Source of the DNA: Chelativorans alearensis
Lineage (GTDB): Bacteria > Pseudomonadota > Alphaproteobacteria > Rhizobiales > Rhizobiaceae
Direction: 5' to 3'
NCBI RefSeq assembly: GCF_010993735.1
Contig: NZ_WQNI01000001.1
Coordinates: forward strand, 248,001-312,000
DNA: 64,000 bases
The position numbers were made by a program, and so were the translations under genes. This document shows, piece by piece, positions 17,128-26,112 of this stretch; the first letter of the stretch is position 1; each line of letters starts with the position of its first letter. The notes under the pieces are model-generated. The model worked only from the letters and a program-made list of their open reading frames with translations. It searched no databases and was not told the origin of the DNA.

Positions 17128-17230
17128 AGCAATTCCAGGAAAAAGTGGGTGCTGGCTCTCCGTCCGCAATTGTGACAAAACAAGGAGTTAGACCCGTTCA
17201 TCGATTCCATGAAATGATGAACGGGTCTAA
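17127..17230 (+). repeat. Dispersed Hyphomicrobiales-type repeat with terminal hairpin, copy A
   Basis: The unit starts GAGCAATTCCAGGAAAA, contains GACAAAACAAGGAGTTAGAC, and ends in a hairpin with GTTCATC/GATGAAC arms inside AGACCCGTTCATCG...ATGAACGGGTCT. An inverted second copy is at 55978-56078. It directly abuts the ATPase stop codon, and the hairpin could act as a mild terminator or mRNA-stabilising end. Units with this core are frequent in Rhizobium and Mesorhizobium intergenic DNA, from memory. Confidence 0.8.
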
Positions 17231-17281
17231 CCCGCAACCGAAATTTGGCCGGGAAAGAGCGGCCGCTCTTGGAGGGAAGAC

Positions 17282-17734
17282 ATGCTCAAGGGGATCAACC
17301 CGCTGCTGAATGCCGATGTGCTCTTCGCGCTGAGGGCCATGGGCCACGGCGACGACCTCGTCATCGCCGACACCAACTTCCCGTCCGATTCGATCGCCCG
17401 GCAGACGCGCCTCGGCAGGCTTCTGCGCATCGACGCCACGGCGGCCGAGGTGGCCGCCGCCATCCTCTCCGTCTACCCGCTCGACACCTTCGTCGACGAC
17501 GCGGCGGCCCGCATGGAGGTCGTCGGCGCGCCGGACGAAATCCTGCCGGTGCAGGCGGAGGTGCAGAAGGTGGTCGATGAGGCGGAGGGCCGCTCCTGGC
17601 CGATGGTCGGCGTCGAGCGCTATGCCTTCTACGAGCGCGCCAAAAAGGCCTATTGCGTCATCCAGACCGGCGAACGCCGCTTCTACGGCTGCTTCGCCTT
17701 CCGCAAGGGCGTCATCCCGCCGGACCAGGACTGA
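17282..17734 (+). CDS. fucU: RbsD/FucU family sugar mutarotase
   Basis: This 150-residue protein begins MLKGINPLLNADVLFALRAM and continues GHGDDLVIADTNFPSDS, the FucU signature with the catalytic His in MGHGD. FucU/RbsD enzymes interconvert the alpha and beta anomers (or pyranose and furanose forms) of L-fucose or ribose and so speed entry into catabolism. The protein has the normal length and no signal. It lies between the importer ATPase and a ribokinase-family kinase, with four bases to the latter. This pairing resembles rbsD-rbsK, while the sequence looks closer to FucU. Confidence 0.9.
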   Translation: MLKGINPLLNADVLFALRAMGHGDDLVIADTNFPSDSIARQTRLGRLLRIDATAAEVAAAILSVYPLDTFVDDAAARMEVVGAPDEILPVQAEVQKVVDEAEGRSWPMVGVERYAFYERAKKAYCVIQTGERRFYGCFAFRKGVIPPDQD

Positions 17735-17738
17735 GCCC

Positions 17739-18677
17739 ATGGAGAAGGGCAAGCCGATCGTCATCCTCGGCGTGTTCGTCGCCGACACCGCCTACCGCGC
17801 CGCAAGGCAGCCGCGGATGGGGGAGACGCTTTTGGGCAGCGCCTTCAAGCTCGGCCCCGGCGGCAAGGGCTCAAACCAGGCCGTCGCCGCCGCGCGGCTC
17901 GGCGCCGACGTCAGCTTCATCACGCGGCTCGGCCGCGATCCGTTCGCCGACATGGCGCTCACGACATGGCGGGAAGCGGGCGTCGAGCCGGCGGTCATCG
18001 AGACGCCGGAGAGCTATACCGGTGCCGCCTATATCTTCGTGGAGGAGGAAAGCGGCAACAACGCCATCATCGTTTGCCCTGGCGCCGCGACCCTCATCTC
18101 CCCCGCCGACATCGATGCCAAGGCAGACCTCATCCGCTCCGCCGGCGTCTTCGTCACACAGCTCGAGCAGCCCATCGAGGCGGCCGTCCGCGCCTTGGAG
18201 ATCGCCCGGGAAGCGGGCGTGACGACGATCCTCAACCCCGCGCCCGCCGCAAAGCTGCCACCGGAGATCTTCGCCCTTTGCGACTACGCCACGCCCAACG
18301 AGACGGAGGCGGAAGAGCTGACGGGCATCGCGGTCGCCTCCCCCACTGAGGCACGCCGCGCCGGCGAGGCGCTTCTGGAAAAGGGCGTCCGGTCGGCCGT
18401 GATCACGCTGGGCGAGAAGGGAGCACTCATCGTCGATCGCGACGGCGCCCAGCACGTCCCCGCGTTCGCCGCCGGCCCCGTTGTCGAGACCACCGGCGCG
18501 GGCGATGCCTTCAACGGCGGGTTCGCCGTGGGCCTGGCGCGCGGCCTGACACCGGCCGATGCGGTGCGCTTCGGCTGCGCCGTTGCGGGCATCTCCGTCA
18601 CCCGTCCAGGCACCGCCCCCTCGATGCCGACGCTTACCGAAGTCGAAGTGCTTCTCGCGTCGCGGGCAAGCGTCTGA
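17739..18677 (+). CDS. Ribokinase-family (PfkB) sugar kinase
   Basis: This is a 312-residue PfkB kinase. It has the N-terminal substrate motif GPGGKGSNQAVAAARLG (family signature 1) and the C-terminal ATP/anion-hole motif ETTGAGDAFNGGFAVG with catalytic Asp (signature 2). TPNETEAEELTG is the usual ribokinase ATP-contact segment. It would phosphorylate ribose or a related sugar delivered by the adjacent importer after mutarotation. It starts four bases after the fucU stop; an in-frame upstream extension through fucU is rejected. Confidence 0.92.
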   Translation: MEKGKPIVILGVFVADTAYRAARQPRMGETLLGSAFKLGPGGKGSNQAVAAARLGADVSFITRLGRDPFADMALTTWREAGVEPAVIETPESYTGAAYIFVEEESGNNAIIVCPGAATLISPADIDAKADLIRSAGVFVTQLEQPIEAAVRALEIAREAGVTTILNPAPAAKLPPEIFALCDYATPNETEAEELTGIAVASPTEARRAGEALLEKGVRSAVITLGEKGALIVDRDGAQHVPAFAAGPVVETTGAGDAFNGGFAVGLARGLTPADAVRFGCAVAGISVTRPGTAPSMPTLTEVEVLLASRASV

Positions 18678-18922
18678 AGCTGGCGGCCAAGCATATTCAA
18701 AGACACGGCAGCGTCGCCGATTTCGTGATCGAAGTTTAGACGTGAAAGAAACTGTGAATCGGAATTGAAGGCGACTTGCCTATCCTAGTCCCGTCTTGAC
18801 GGCGAGGTCGGACTCATCGCGACCGACGGTCGGCCTGACGAGGACATCCTGGTCGATCGGACACGCTCCCAGGGCGTTGACCCGACAATTATGCGGGCGC
18901 CCTGAAAAACGAGGAGAGGGAC

Positions 18923-19171
18923 ATGATCAGGAATGGAATAATTGTGGCCGCGGCCGCGTCATCCTTGCTGGTGGCCGGCTGCCAGTCGAGTTCGGACCCG
19001 AATGTTCAGGCCCGCAATCACGAGTTCGGATGCATTGCCGGCACGGTTGGCGGCGCCATTATTGGCGGGCTGATTGGCACCACGATCGGCGGCGGCAGGG
19101 GGGCTGTTCTGGCTACTGCGGCTGGCCTCGGTGGCGGCGGTCTTCTCGGTAATCGGTTGGCTTGCCGCTAA
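18923..19171 (+). CDS. Small glycine-zipper lipoprotein
   Basis: This 82-residue protein has a lipoprotein signal with lipobox LVAGC (Cys20) and a glycine-zipper stretch (GTVGGAIIGGLIGTTIGGG, about 41-59) that should insert in or lie against a membrane. Similar short 'glycine zipper 2TM' lipoproteins are common in Hyphomicrobiales envelopes; a specific function is not known. GAGGAGAGG precedes the start by six bases. The 245 bases upstream contain no gene and no clear promoter beyond weak TTGACC-like boxes. A small EF-hand protein gene follows 16 bases downstream. Confidence 0.8.
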   Translation: MIRNGIIVAAAASSLLVAGCQSSSDPNVQARNHEFGCIAGTVGGAIIGGLIGTTIGGGRGAVLATAAGLGGGGLLGNRLACR

Positions 19172-19187
19172 GGCGAAGGAGGATCCC

Positions 19188-19541
19188 ATGAAGAAAACAA
19201 TCTTTGCCGCCCTGTCAGGCCTTCTTATTTTCGCCGGCACTGCTGCCGCCCAGACCGAAATGCCGATGCACGAAGGCCATCTCAATGAACTCGACGCCAA
19301 CGCCAGCGGCGCCGTGAACCAGCAGGAATACCAGACCTTCATGACCCAGGCCTTCGGCAGGCTCGATGCCAATGGCGACGGCTATCTGGTGGAGACGGAA
19401 ACCACCCAAGTCCTGAATGCGGATCAGTTCGCCGCTACCGACGCCAACGGTGATGGTCGCGTCAGCCAGGACGAGTTCATGAACCGCGTCATGCAGGACT
19501 TCGCCGCGGCCGACAGAAGCGGCGACGGACGGCTGGAATAG
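19188..19541 (+). CDS. Secreted EF-hand protein
   Basis: This 117-residue protein has a Sec signal peptide (about residues 1-21, AGTAAAQ) and four EF-hand-like loops: 36-47 (DANASGAVNQQE), 60-71 (DANGDGYLVETE), 85-96 (DANGDGRVSQDE) and a last one at 109-117 (DRSGDGRLE) cut off by the stop codon. The DxDGD ligands of loops two and three are intact, so calcium binding in the periplasm is likely. The start has AAGGAGGA upstream. It is probably co-transcribed with the small lipoprotein before it. Its biological role is unknown. Confidence 0.85.
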   Translation: MKKTIFAALSGLLIFAGTAAAQTEMPMHEGHLNELDANASGAVNQQEYQTFMTQAFGRLDANGDGYLVETETTQVLNADQFAATDANGDGRVSQDEFMNRVMQDFAAADRSGDGRLE

Positions 19542-19575
19542 GATCAGCCGCCGCGGTGAGTGATCGCCCGAAGAC

Positions 19576-19653
19576 AGTGGTGCGATCCTGACAGATGGTA
19601 CCATCTGTTTGGGTCAGACCACTAGGCCGGCGGGGCATCGTGCCACGCCGGCC
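19576..19653. promoter_or_regulatory. Nested hairpin and perfect 18-bp palindrome downstream of EF-hand gene
   Basis: ACAGATGGTACCATCTGT (19591-19608) is a perfect palindrome, nested inside CTGAC/GTCAG and AGTGGT/ACCACT arms (19576-19623). A second stem, GGCCGGCG/CGCCGGCC (19625-19653), follows. Neither is followed by a T-run. They may stabilise or end the EF-hand transcript, or the palindrome may be an operator for the exporter genes at 19814. The rest of 19542-19813 shows no gene. Confidence 0.45.
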
Positions 19654-19813
19654 GCAAATGCTGTGCCAGTCGTCAAAAAACTGCCATATAGGGGTTCGAG
19701 AGACTTGAACCTGCCGCCCCGTTGCGCCCTAATTGCGCGGCGAGTGGTCCTGACGGCGAGTCGCTCGGCTTGCCGCCGCCTATAGGGCGAAAAAACTCAG
19801 TCTGGAAAGCACC

Positions 19814-21682
19814 TTGAGCAGCGATGCCATTGGCAGCGCGACGAAGGCACGGAATTCGTTCGCGCATGTGGAGGCGGCCGGTTGGGGCCAGGGCCTCAGC
19901 ACACTGTTGCGGATCACGCGCATGAATTTGCGCCATCCCTGGCAGGTCACCTTCGCCATTGGCTCGACCGTCATCGCCGCCACCCTGCAACTCACGATCC
20001 CCCAGCTTCTGGGCCGCGCCGTGGACCAAACGCAGACCGCCATCGGCGGCGGGGCTGAGGGCGCGGCTGCCGAAAGCGCGCTTCTCATCTCCGCGCTTCT
20101 GCTTTTGACGGTCAGCATCCTGCGCGGCCTTTTCACCATGACGCAGAACTACTACGCCGAAGCGGTCGGCCATCACATCGGCTACGAGCTCAGGCTTGCC
20201 TGCTACGAAAAGATCCAGCGTCTCTCCTTCTCCTTCCACGACCGGGTGCACTCGGGGGATCTCATCACCATCGGCATGCTCGATCTGGAAGGCGTGCGGA
20301 TGTATTTCTCGACCGCGCTGGTGCGCGCCGTGCTGCTCACCATGCTGATTGGCATCGGCGCCTATCTTCTGATCTCCACCGACCCCGTGCTCGGCCTCCT
20401 GGCGCTCAGCTTCGTCCCCTTCGTCGGCTGGCGCTCCTCCGTCACCCGGCTGAAGCTGCGCGCCACCTGGCTCGAGTTGCAGGAGCGCCTTTCGGTGCTC
20501 ACCCGCGTCATGGAGGAGAACCTCGGCGGCATCCGCGTGGTGCGCGCCTTCGCCGCCCAGGCCTACGAGATGATGAAGTTCGACCGCGCCTCCAAGAGCG
20601 CGCTCGAGCTCGCCCACGAGCGTGTCGGCATCCGCGTGCGCAACACCTCGGCCATGACCTTTTCCTTCTTCCTGGCCATGGGGCTGGTGCTGCTCGTCGG
20701 CGGCAACAAGGTCGTCGCCGGCGAGATCAGCGTCGGTACATTGGCGACATTCCTCACCTTCATGACCATCCTGCAGATGCCCGTGCGCCAGCTCGGCATG
20801 ATGGTCAACGCGTTCGCCCGCGCCTCCACCTGCGGCTCGCGGCTGTTCGGCCTGCTCGACCTCGACATCGCCGTCAAGGATGCGCCGGACGCCAAGCCAC
20901 TCGCCATCACCGACGGCACCCTGCGCTTCAACAATGTCTCCTTCGCCTATCCGGGTGCGCAGGACCGCAAGGTCCTGAAGAATGTCAGCTTCGAGGCAAG
21001 GAAGGGCGAGACCGTCGGCATCGTCGGCCCACCCGGCTCCGGCAAGTCGACCATCGCCCACCTCATCCCACGCTTTTACGACGTCACCGGCGGTGCCATC
21101 ACGCTCGACGGGCAGGACATCCGCAAGGCGACGCTGGCCTCGCTCCGCCAGGCGGTCGCCGTCGTCCAGCAGGACGCCTTCCTCTTCACCACCACCATCG
21201 AGAACAACATCGCCTATGGCGATCCCTGGGCCAAGGAGCGGCGCATCGCGCGGGCCAGCGAGTTCGCCCAGCTCCACAACTACGTCCTCGGGCTTCCCGC
21301 CGGCTACGGCACGGTCGTGGGCGAGCGCGGCGTATCTCTGTCGGGCGGCCAGCGCCAGCGCCTGACGATCGCCCGCACCATGATGCTCAAGCCCTCGGTC
21401 ATCGTCTTCGACGATTCCACCGCGGCCATCGACGCCGCCACCGAGAGCCGTATCCGCACAGCCATGCGGCGCTTCGCCAAGGACCGGGTGACGATCGTCA
21501 TCGCCCACCGGCTGAGTTCGCTGATGCATGCCGACCAGATCCTCTTTGTCGAAGGCGGCGAGATCGTCGAGCGCGGCACCCATGAGGAGCTACTCGCCAA
21601 GGGCGGGCGCTACCGGGCGCTCTACGATCTCCAGGTCCGCCCCGGCGAGGAGATGCTGGATGAAGCGGGAGGTGGCGGCTGA
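19814..21682 (+). CDS. ABC exporter half-transporter, subunit 1 (degenerate catalytic site)
   Basis: This 622-residue protein has an N-terminal six-helix export domain (about 40-350) and a C-terminal NBD. Walker A is GPPGSGKS (405-412), the signature LSGGQRQR is canonical, the Walker B reads VIVFDDSTAAID, so Asp534 replaces the catalytic Glu, and the switch His is present in VIAHRLSS. It starts with TTG at 19814 with GGAAAG upstream; the first in-frame ATG is 36 codons later and would trim residues before the first helix, so the TTG is preferred with some doubt. The stop overlaps the ATG of a second half-transporter, which carries the complementary degenerate signature. Confidence 0.9.
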   Translation: MSSDAIGSATKARNSFAHVEAAGWGQGLSTLLRITRMNLRHPWQVTFAIGSTVIAATLQLTIPQLLGRAVDQTQTAIGGGAEGAAAESALLISALLLLTVSILRGLFTMTQNYYAEAVGHHIGYELRLACYEKIQRLSFSFHDRVHSGDLITIGMLDLEGVRMYFSTALVRAVLLTMLIGIGAYLLISTDPVLGLLALSFVPFVGWRSSVTRLKLRATWLELQERLSVLTRVMEENLGGIRVVRAFAAQAYEMMKFDRASKSALELAHERVGIRVRNTSAMTFSFFLAMGLVLLVGGNKVVAGEISVGTLATFLTFMTILQMPVRQLGMMVNAFARASTCGSRLFGLLDLDIAVKDAPDAKPLAITDGTLRFNNVSFAYPGAQDRKVLKNVSFEARKGETVGIVGPPGSGKSTIAHLIPRFYDVTGGAITLDGQDIRKATLASLRQAVAVVQQDAFLFTTTIENNIAYGDPWAKERRIARASEFAQLHNYVLGLPAGYGTVVGERGVSLSGGQRQRLTIARTMMLKPSVIVFDDSTAAIDAATESRIRTAMRRFAKDRVTIVIAHRLSSLMHADQILFVEGGEIVERGTHEELLAKGGRYRALYDLQVRPGEEMLDEAGGGG

Positions 21683-23595
21683 TGGCCCCGGACGGCGCAG
21701 GCGAGACCGAGGTCGAACGCAACGAGGTGCGCGACGGCGGGCGCCGCCCGCCCCGTGCCGTCGTCGGCTCGCACCGCATCGAAGAGGAGATGTTCGGCCG
21801 CGCCTTCGACAAGAACATCGTCAAGCGCATCTGGGCGTTCGTGCGCCCCTACCGCGCCAAGGTGGTCATTTCGGTGGCCGCCGTCCTGATCTTCACCGCC
21901 ACGCAGCTCGTCATCCCGCTCATCATCCGCTACGCCATCGACAACGGCATGGCGCCCGGCGAGATCGACCACCCTGCCCTCCTTTATTCCGTCGCCGCCT
22001 TCGCGCTGGCCATCCTCATCAACTTTGCGGCCAGCTACACGCAGGAGACCGTGGTCGGCCAGATGGCCGAGGATGTGCTGTTCGACATCCGCCGCGCCAT
22101 GTTCGGGCATCTGCAGAAGGTCTCGCTTTCCTTCATGGACAAGACGGAGGTCGGGCGCCTGATGTCGCGGCTCCAGGGCGACGTCAATTCCATGCAGGAG
22201 TTCCTGGAGACCTCCGTCCTGTCTGTCGGCGACATCGTGCTCCTCTTCGGCATCGTCTTCGTCATGCTGTGGCTCGATTTCCGTCTCGGCCTGCTGACGC
22301 TGTCGGTGATGCCGATCCTCTTCATCGTCCGCATCTTCTGGCTGCCGCGCGCCCGCGAAGCCTTCATGGCCGCCCACGAGACCAATTCGGTCGCCAACGG
22401 CGCGCTCGCCGAGGCCATTCACGGCGTGCGCGCGGTGCAGTCCATGGACCGCCAGCAGGTCAATTTCACCCTCTACGACGACAAGGCCGCCGCCAACCTG
22501 AAGACGCACCTGACGGCGGCGAAATACGCCCAGGTCATGGTGCCCATCGTCGACAGCCTCACCGGCCTTGCCATGGCCTTCGTCATCGTCGTCGGCGGTT
22601 CCATGGTGCTGAACGGCGGTCTCGACGTCGGCATCATGGTCGCCTTCCTGTTCTACATCCAGCGCTTCTTCGATCCGATCCGCTCGCTGACCCTGCAATA
22701 CTCGGTCATGCAGCGCGCCATGGCCTCGGGCAAGCGCCTGACCGACGTGCTCGACGTCCGCATCGACGTCAAGGACAAGCCGGGCGCCAAGGTGCTGTCG
22801 CCCGACATGGACGGCTCGGTGGAGTTCAAGGACGTCACCTTCGGCTACGACCCGAAGCAGCCGGTGCTGAAAGACGTCTCCTTCCGCGTCAATCCCGGCG
22901 AGACGGTGGCCCTGGTCGGCCCCACCGGCTCGGGCAAATCTTCCGCCATGGCGCTCGTCCACCGCTTCTACGACGTGCAGAAGGGCGAGGTGCTGGTCGG
23001 CGGTCACGACGTGCGCGACTTGACGCAGGAGTCGCTCGGCCGCCAGGTCGCCATGGTGCTGCAGGAGCCGTTCCTGTTCACCGGCACCGTCTTCGAGAAC
23101 ATCCGCTACCACAAGGCCGACGCCACCCGCGATCAGGTGATCGAAGCGGCCAGGGCCGTCGGCGCGCACGACTTCATCATGTCCCTCGACGGCGGCTACG
23201 ATGCCATCCTCGGCGAGCGCGGCGGCAACCTCTCCCTCGGTCAGCGCCAGCTCATCAGCTTTGCCCGCGCGCTGGTGGCCGATGCCAAGATCCTCGTCCT
23301 CGACGAGGCCACCGCCAACATCGACAGCTACACCGAGATGCTGATCCAGAAGGCGCTAATCAGGCTCCTCCAGGGCCGCACCGGCCTCGTCATCGCCCAC
23401 CGCCTCGCCACCATCCGGGGCGCGGACCGCATCATCGTCCTGCAGAACGGCCAGGTGATCGAGACCGGCAACCACGACCAACTCATGGCCAAGGGCGGCC
23501 TCTACTCCAAACTCTACAACCTCAACTACGCCTCTTTCGACGATATCCCGGAGGCGGAGCTTGAGGCCTCGGCGCAGAGCGGGTCGCAGACCTAG
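21682..23595 (+). CDS. ABC exporter half-transporter, subunit 2 (degenerate signature)
   Basis: This is a 637-residue half-transporter with an N-terminal cytosolic extension (about 45 residues), six membrane helices and an NBD. Walker A is GPTGSGKSS (413-421), Walker B is VLDEAT with catalytic Glu542, and the signature is LSLGQ (517-521) instead of LSGGQ. In a heterodimer, this altered signature would face the Asp-containing Walker B of subunit 1, making one inactive site. The other site (Glu542 with LSGGQ of subunit 1) would remain active. This is the known asymmetry of heterodimeric exporters such as TM287/288 and BmrCD. Substrate unknown: multidrug, lipid or peptide are all possible. Confidence 0.92.
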   Translation: MAPDGAGETEVERNEVRDGGRRPPRAVVGSHRIEEEMFGRAFDKNIVKRIWAFVRPYRAKVVISVAAVLIFTATQLVIPLIIRYAIDNGMAPGEIDHPALLYSVAAFALAILINFAASYTQETVVGQMAEDVLFDIRRAMFGHLQKVSLSFMDKTEVGRLMSRLQGDVNSMQEFLETSVLSVGDIVLLFGIVFVMLWLDFRLGLLTLSVMPILFIVRIFWLPRAREAFMAAHETNSVANGALAEAIHGVRAVQSMDRQQVNFTLYDDKAAANLKTHLTAAKYAQVMVPIVDSLTGLAMAFVIVVGGSMVLNGGLDVGIMVAFLFYIQRFFDPIRSLTLQYSVMQRAMASGKRLTDVLDVRIDVKDKPGAKVLSPDMDGSVEFKDVTFGYDPKQPVLKDVSFRVNPGETVALVGPTGSGKSSAMALVHRFYDVQKGEVLVGGHDVRDLTQESLGRQVAMVLQEPFLFTGTVFENIRYHKADATRDQVIEAARAVGAHDFIMSLDGGYDAILGERGGNLSLGQRQLISFARALVADAKILVLDEATANIDSYTEMLIQKALIRLLQGRTGLVIAHRLATIRGADRIIVLQNGQVIETGNHDQLMAKGGLYSKLYNLNYASFDDIPEAELEASAQSGSQT

Positions 23596-23699
23596 CCGCC
23601 GTCCGGTCAACGGCGCCAACCTTGCCGCGGGGATAAAATCGGCGGCCAATTTCCGCCAACCCATTGATTCCAAACAATCTGCAAACTTTTTTCGCACGA

Positions 23700-24095
23700 A
23701 AATACGCCCCCCTCCCTCGGCCGCCCTTATCCTGTGCCCGTCCCTCCCGCGGGAACGTGGATCGCGACGGCGGTCTCGCGGGGAGGGGCCGGCGCCTCCG
23801 GCGGGCCGCTAACGTGGCGGCCGGCCCGGGGAGGCTCCGCCCAAGGGTTCCCCTGCCGCCACTACGGGCGGCGCGTGCCGGACGGTGCACTTTAAAAGGG
23901 AGCCGGGGAGACGGGGGCGCGGAGCGCCCTGTCGTGGAAGGCTCAAAGCCTTCCGGATCCGGCTTCGTGGAAGCGGAACGGGCGGAGACTTAAGAACGCC
24001 GGACGGGCGGCCCGAGGGTCGCGAAAAAAAATTTGACTGGCGACACTTTGGCCGCCCGTCTTCCCACCACCCTTCCCGAAGGGTGGGTTCTTTGA
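23700..24095 (+). ncRNA. Possible structured RNA region of unknown type
   Basis: This 574-base gap (23596-24169) has no convincing gene; its open frames are Arg/Gly/Pro-rich and lack support. It contains a series of perfect hairpins: GGCCGC/GCGGCC (23804-23822), GGGCGC/GCGCCC (about 23915-23930), GGAAGGCT/AGCCTTCC with a 3-base loop (23936-23954), GACGGGCGGCC/GGCCGCCCGTC (24002-24060), which encloses GTCGC/GCGAC and an A8 run, and a terminator-like stem (24067-24093). The order and perfect pairing suggest a structured transcript on the plus strand. I do not recognise any known RNA family. A cluster of repeats is the main alternative. Confidence 0.3.
24067..24093 (+). terminator. Possible Rho-independent terminator
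   Basis: CCACCCTT, loop CCCG, AAGGGTGG, then GTTCTTT: an 8-bp GC-rich stem with a short, broken T-run on the plus strand. It would end transcription from the exporter operon or from the putative structured RNA before the convergent importer operon at 24170. On the minus strand no T-run follows, so it does not serve that operon. Confidence 0.5.
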
Positions 24096-24169
24096 AATGG
24101 CCAGACGGTGAAAACCGGGCGTGGCAACGATGGCGCATGTCATGTCGGCATCGACGCGCCTCCTCCCCC

Positions 24170-25084
24170 TCACCCCACTCGCACCAGCCGCCCGTCTTCT
24201 GCCGGCTCCAGCCGCCCTTTGACGAGCGCTTCGGCGCTCGTGTCCACCTCTTCGCGGCCGGAGCGGGTGATCAGTCCCCTCCCCGCGTCGTCGAAGGAGA
24301 GCACCGAGCGCTTCAGAAGCTGCGAATAGGGGTGCTGCGGGGCGTCGAGGATGGGGCGGGCGGGGCCCATCTCCACCACGTGCCCCTTCTGCATGATGAT
24401 GATGCGGTCGCTGATATAATAGGCGGTGGCAAGGTCGTGGGTGATGTAGATGATGGTCACGCCGAGCTCGTCGCGCAGCCGCTTGAACAGGTTGACGATC
24501 GCCATCCGGAGAGAGGCGTCGACCATGGAGACGGGCTCGTCGGCGACGATCACGCTCGGCTTTGAGATCAGCGCCCGGGCGATGGCCGTGCGCTGCAACT
24601 GGCCGCCGGACAATTCGTGCGGAAAGCGCCCCTTCACCTCCTTCAGCGACAGGCCGACATGGTGGAGCGCCTCGTCCATCGGCCCTTCCATCTCGGCCTC
24701 GGTACGCGCGTTGAGAAACCGCCGGGCGGTGGAGGCGAGATAGCGGTCGACGCGCTTCAGCGGGTTGAACGCTTCGAACGGGTTTTGGAAGATCGGCTGT
24801 ACGCGCGCCATGAAGGCAAGCCGATCCGCTCCGCGGCGCGCGGCGATGTCCCTCCCCTCGAACTTGAGTTCGCCGCTCGTCGGCACGTCGCTGCCGAGGA
24901 TCATGCGGGCGAGCGTCGTCTTGCCGGAGCCCGACTCGCCGATGATCGTGAAGATCTCCGGCGTCTCCGCCGACAGCGCGAAACTAACCTCGTTGACGGC
25001 CCTGATCTGCTTGCGCGACAGCACGCCCCCCATGGTGAAGACCTTGCTGACGTCGCGGACGTCGAGAAGCGGCGGCGCGCTCAT
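24170..25084 (-). CDS. Oligopeptide/oligosaccharide ABC importer ATPase, DppF/OppF type
   Basis: This 304-residue ATPase has Walker A in [10 protein letters not shown], a Q-loop [12 protein letters not shown], signature [12 protein letters not shown], Walker [13 protein letters not shown] and switch His in YITHDLA. The Ser-Met at SMVD and the DASLR element are typical of the OppF group in sugar-linked Opp systems. The C-terminus lacks the Cys-rich HPRCP extension that its partner carries. It is the last gene of a five-gene operon (29971 to 24170) and overlaps the DppD-type ATPase stop by 4 bases. Confidence 0.92.
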   Translation of the reverse strand: MSAPPLLDVRDVSKVFTMGGVLSRKQIRAVNEVSFALSAETPEIFTIIGESGSGKTTLARMILGSDVPTSGELKFEGRDIAARRGADRLAFMARVQPIFQNPFEAFNPLKRVDRYLASTARRFLNARTEAEMEGPMDEALHHVGLSLKEVKGRFPHELSGGQLQRTAIARALISKPSVIVADEPVSMVDASLRMAIVNLFKRLRDELGVTIIYITHDLATAYYISDRIIIMQKGHVVEMGPARPILDAPQHPYSQLLKRSVLSFDDAGRGLITRSGREEVDTSAEALVKGRLEPAEDGRLVRVG

Positions 25085-26109
25085 GAGAGGGGCTCCTCGA
25101 CATTAAGGATCTTTTCGGCGGGAAGCGCCTCGTCGGCGCGGAAGCAGGCGACCCGATGTCCGCCCGGTCGCTCCTCCAGCACCGGCACCTCCCTGCGGCA
25201 GCGCTCGACGGCGATCGGGCAGCGCGGGTGGAAGCGGCAGCCCGCCGGCGGCTCGGCAAGGCTTGGCGGGCGACCCTCAAGCGACGGCTTGGGGCTGGTG
25301 TCGCCGATGCGCGGCAGGCTGGCGACCAGGTGGCGGGTATAGGGGTGGCGTGCGGCGGTGAAGATGGTCCGCGTCGGCGCCTCCTCGACGATGCGGCCGG
25401 CATAGACGATGGCCAGCCTGTCTGTAATGTTGGCGTGGACGGACATGTCGTGCGTGACGAAGACGACGGAGGAGCCGAGCGCCTGCTGCACCTCGCGGAT
25501 CATTGCCAGCACGTCCTTCTGCACCACCACGTCGAGCGCCGTCGTCGGCTCGTCGGCGATGATGAATTCGGGGCGGCAAACGGTGGCGAGCGCGATGGTG
25601 ACGCGCTGGCGCATGCCGCCGGAAAGTTCGTGCGGATAGGCCCTCAGCACCCCCGGCTCGAGGTGGAGGCGGGCGAGATGCGCTTCCACCGCCTCCCAGA
25701 ACGCATCGCGCTTCAGGCCCATCGGCCGGAAGGCAAAGTCCTCGAAGGTGGAGCGCACGCGGCGCACGGGATTGAGCACGCTCATGGAGCCCTGCATGAT
25801 ATAGGACAGGTGCTTCCAGCGGATCTTCGCGATCTCGTCTTCCCCGGCATGGGCGACGTCGATGGGCTTGCCGTTGAACCGGTACGTCACCCGCCCGTCG
25901 ACGATGCGGAAGGGCGGACGGATGGCCGCGGCCAGCACCTTGATGAAGCTGGTCTTGCCGGACGAGCTCTCCCCGGCGATGCCGTAGATCTCGTTGGCCA
26001 TGACGCGCATGGTGACGTCGTCGACGGCGCGCACCTCGCGCTCCACGCCGAAGTAGTTCATCTGGTAGTAGGCCTTGAGGCCCTCGACGGTGAGAATGTC
26101 GTCGGCCAA
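25081..26109 (-). CDS. Oligopeptide/oligosaccharide ABC importer ATPase, DppD/OppD type
   Basis: This 342-residue ATPase shows Walker A in [11 protein letters not shown] (Ser replaces the second Gly of the usual ESGSGKS), signature [12 protein letters not shown], Walker [13 protein letters not shown], switch His in FVTHDMS and the C-terminal OppD/F region [14 protein letters not shown] with clustered Cys, which in this family can hold an iron-sulphur cluster. The ATG at 26109 lies 3 bases after the permease gene stop. It pairs with the OppF-type subunit as a heterodimer. Confidence 0.92.
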   Translation of the reverse strand: MADDILTVEGLKAYYQMNYFGVEREVRAVDDVTMRVMANEIYGIAGESSSGKTSFIKVLAAAIRPPFRIVDGRVTYRFNGKPIDVAHAGEDEIAKIRWKHLSYIMQGSMSVLNPVRRVRSTFEDFAFRPMGLKRDAFWEAVEAHLARLHLEPGVLRAYPHELSGGMRQRVTIALATVCRPEFIIADEPTTALDVVVQKDVLAMIREVQQALGSSVVFVTHDMSVHANITDRLAIVYAGRIVEEAPTRTIFTAARHPYTRHLVASLPRIGDTSPKPSLEGRPPSLAEPPAGCRFHPRCPIAVERCRREVPVLEERPGGHRVACFRADEALPAEKILNVEEPLS

Positions 26110-26112
26110 AGG

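Noticed and set aside
23885-24565. A 226-codon plus-strand frame in the hairpin-rich gap
   Set aside because: Its first part is Arg/Gly-rich without similarity, and it continues antisense into the OppF-type ATPase gene. The region is better described as structured non-coding DNA.
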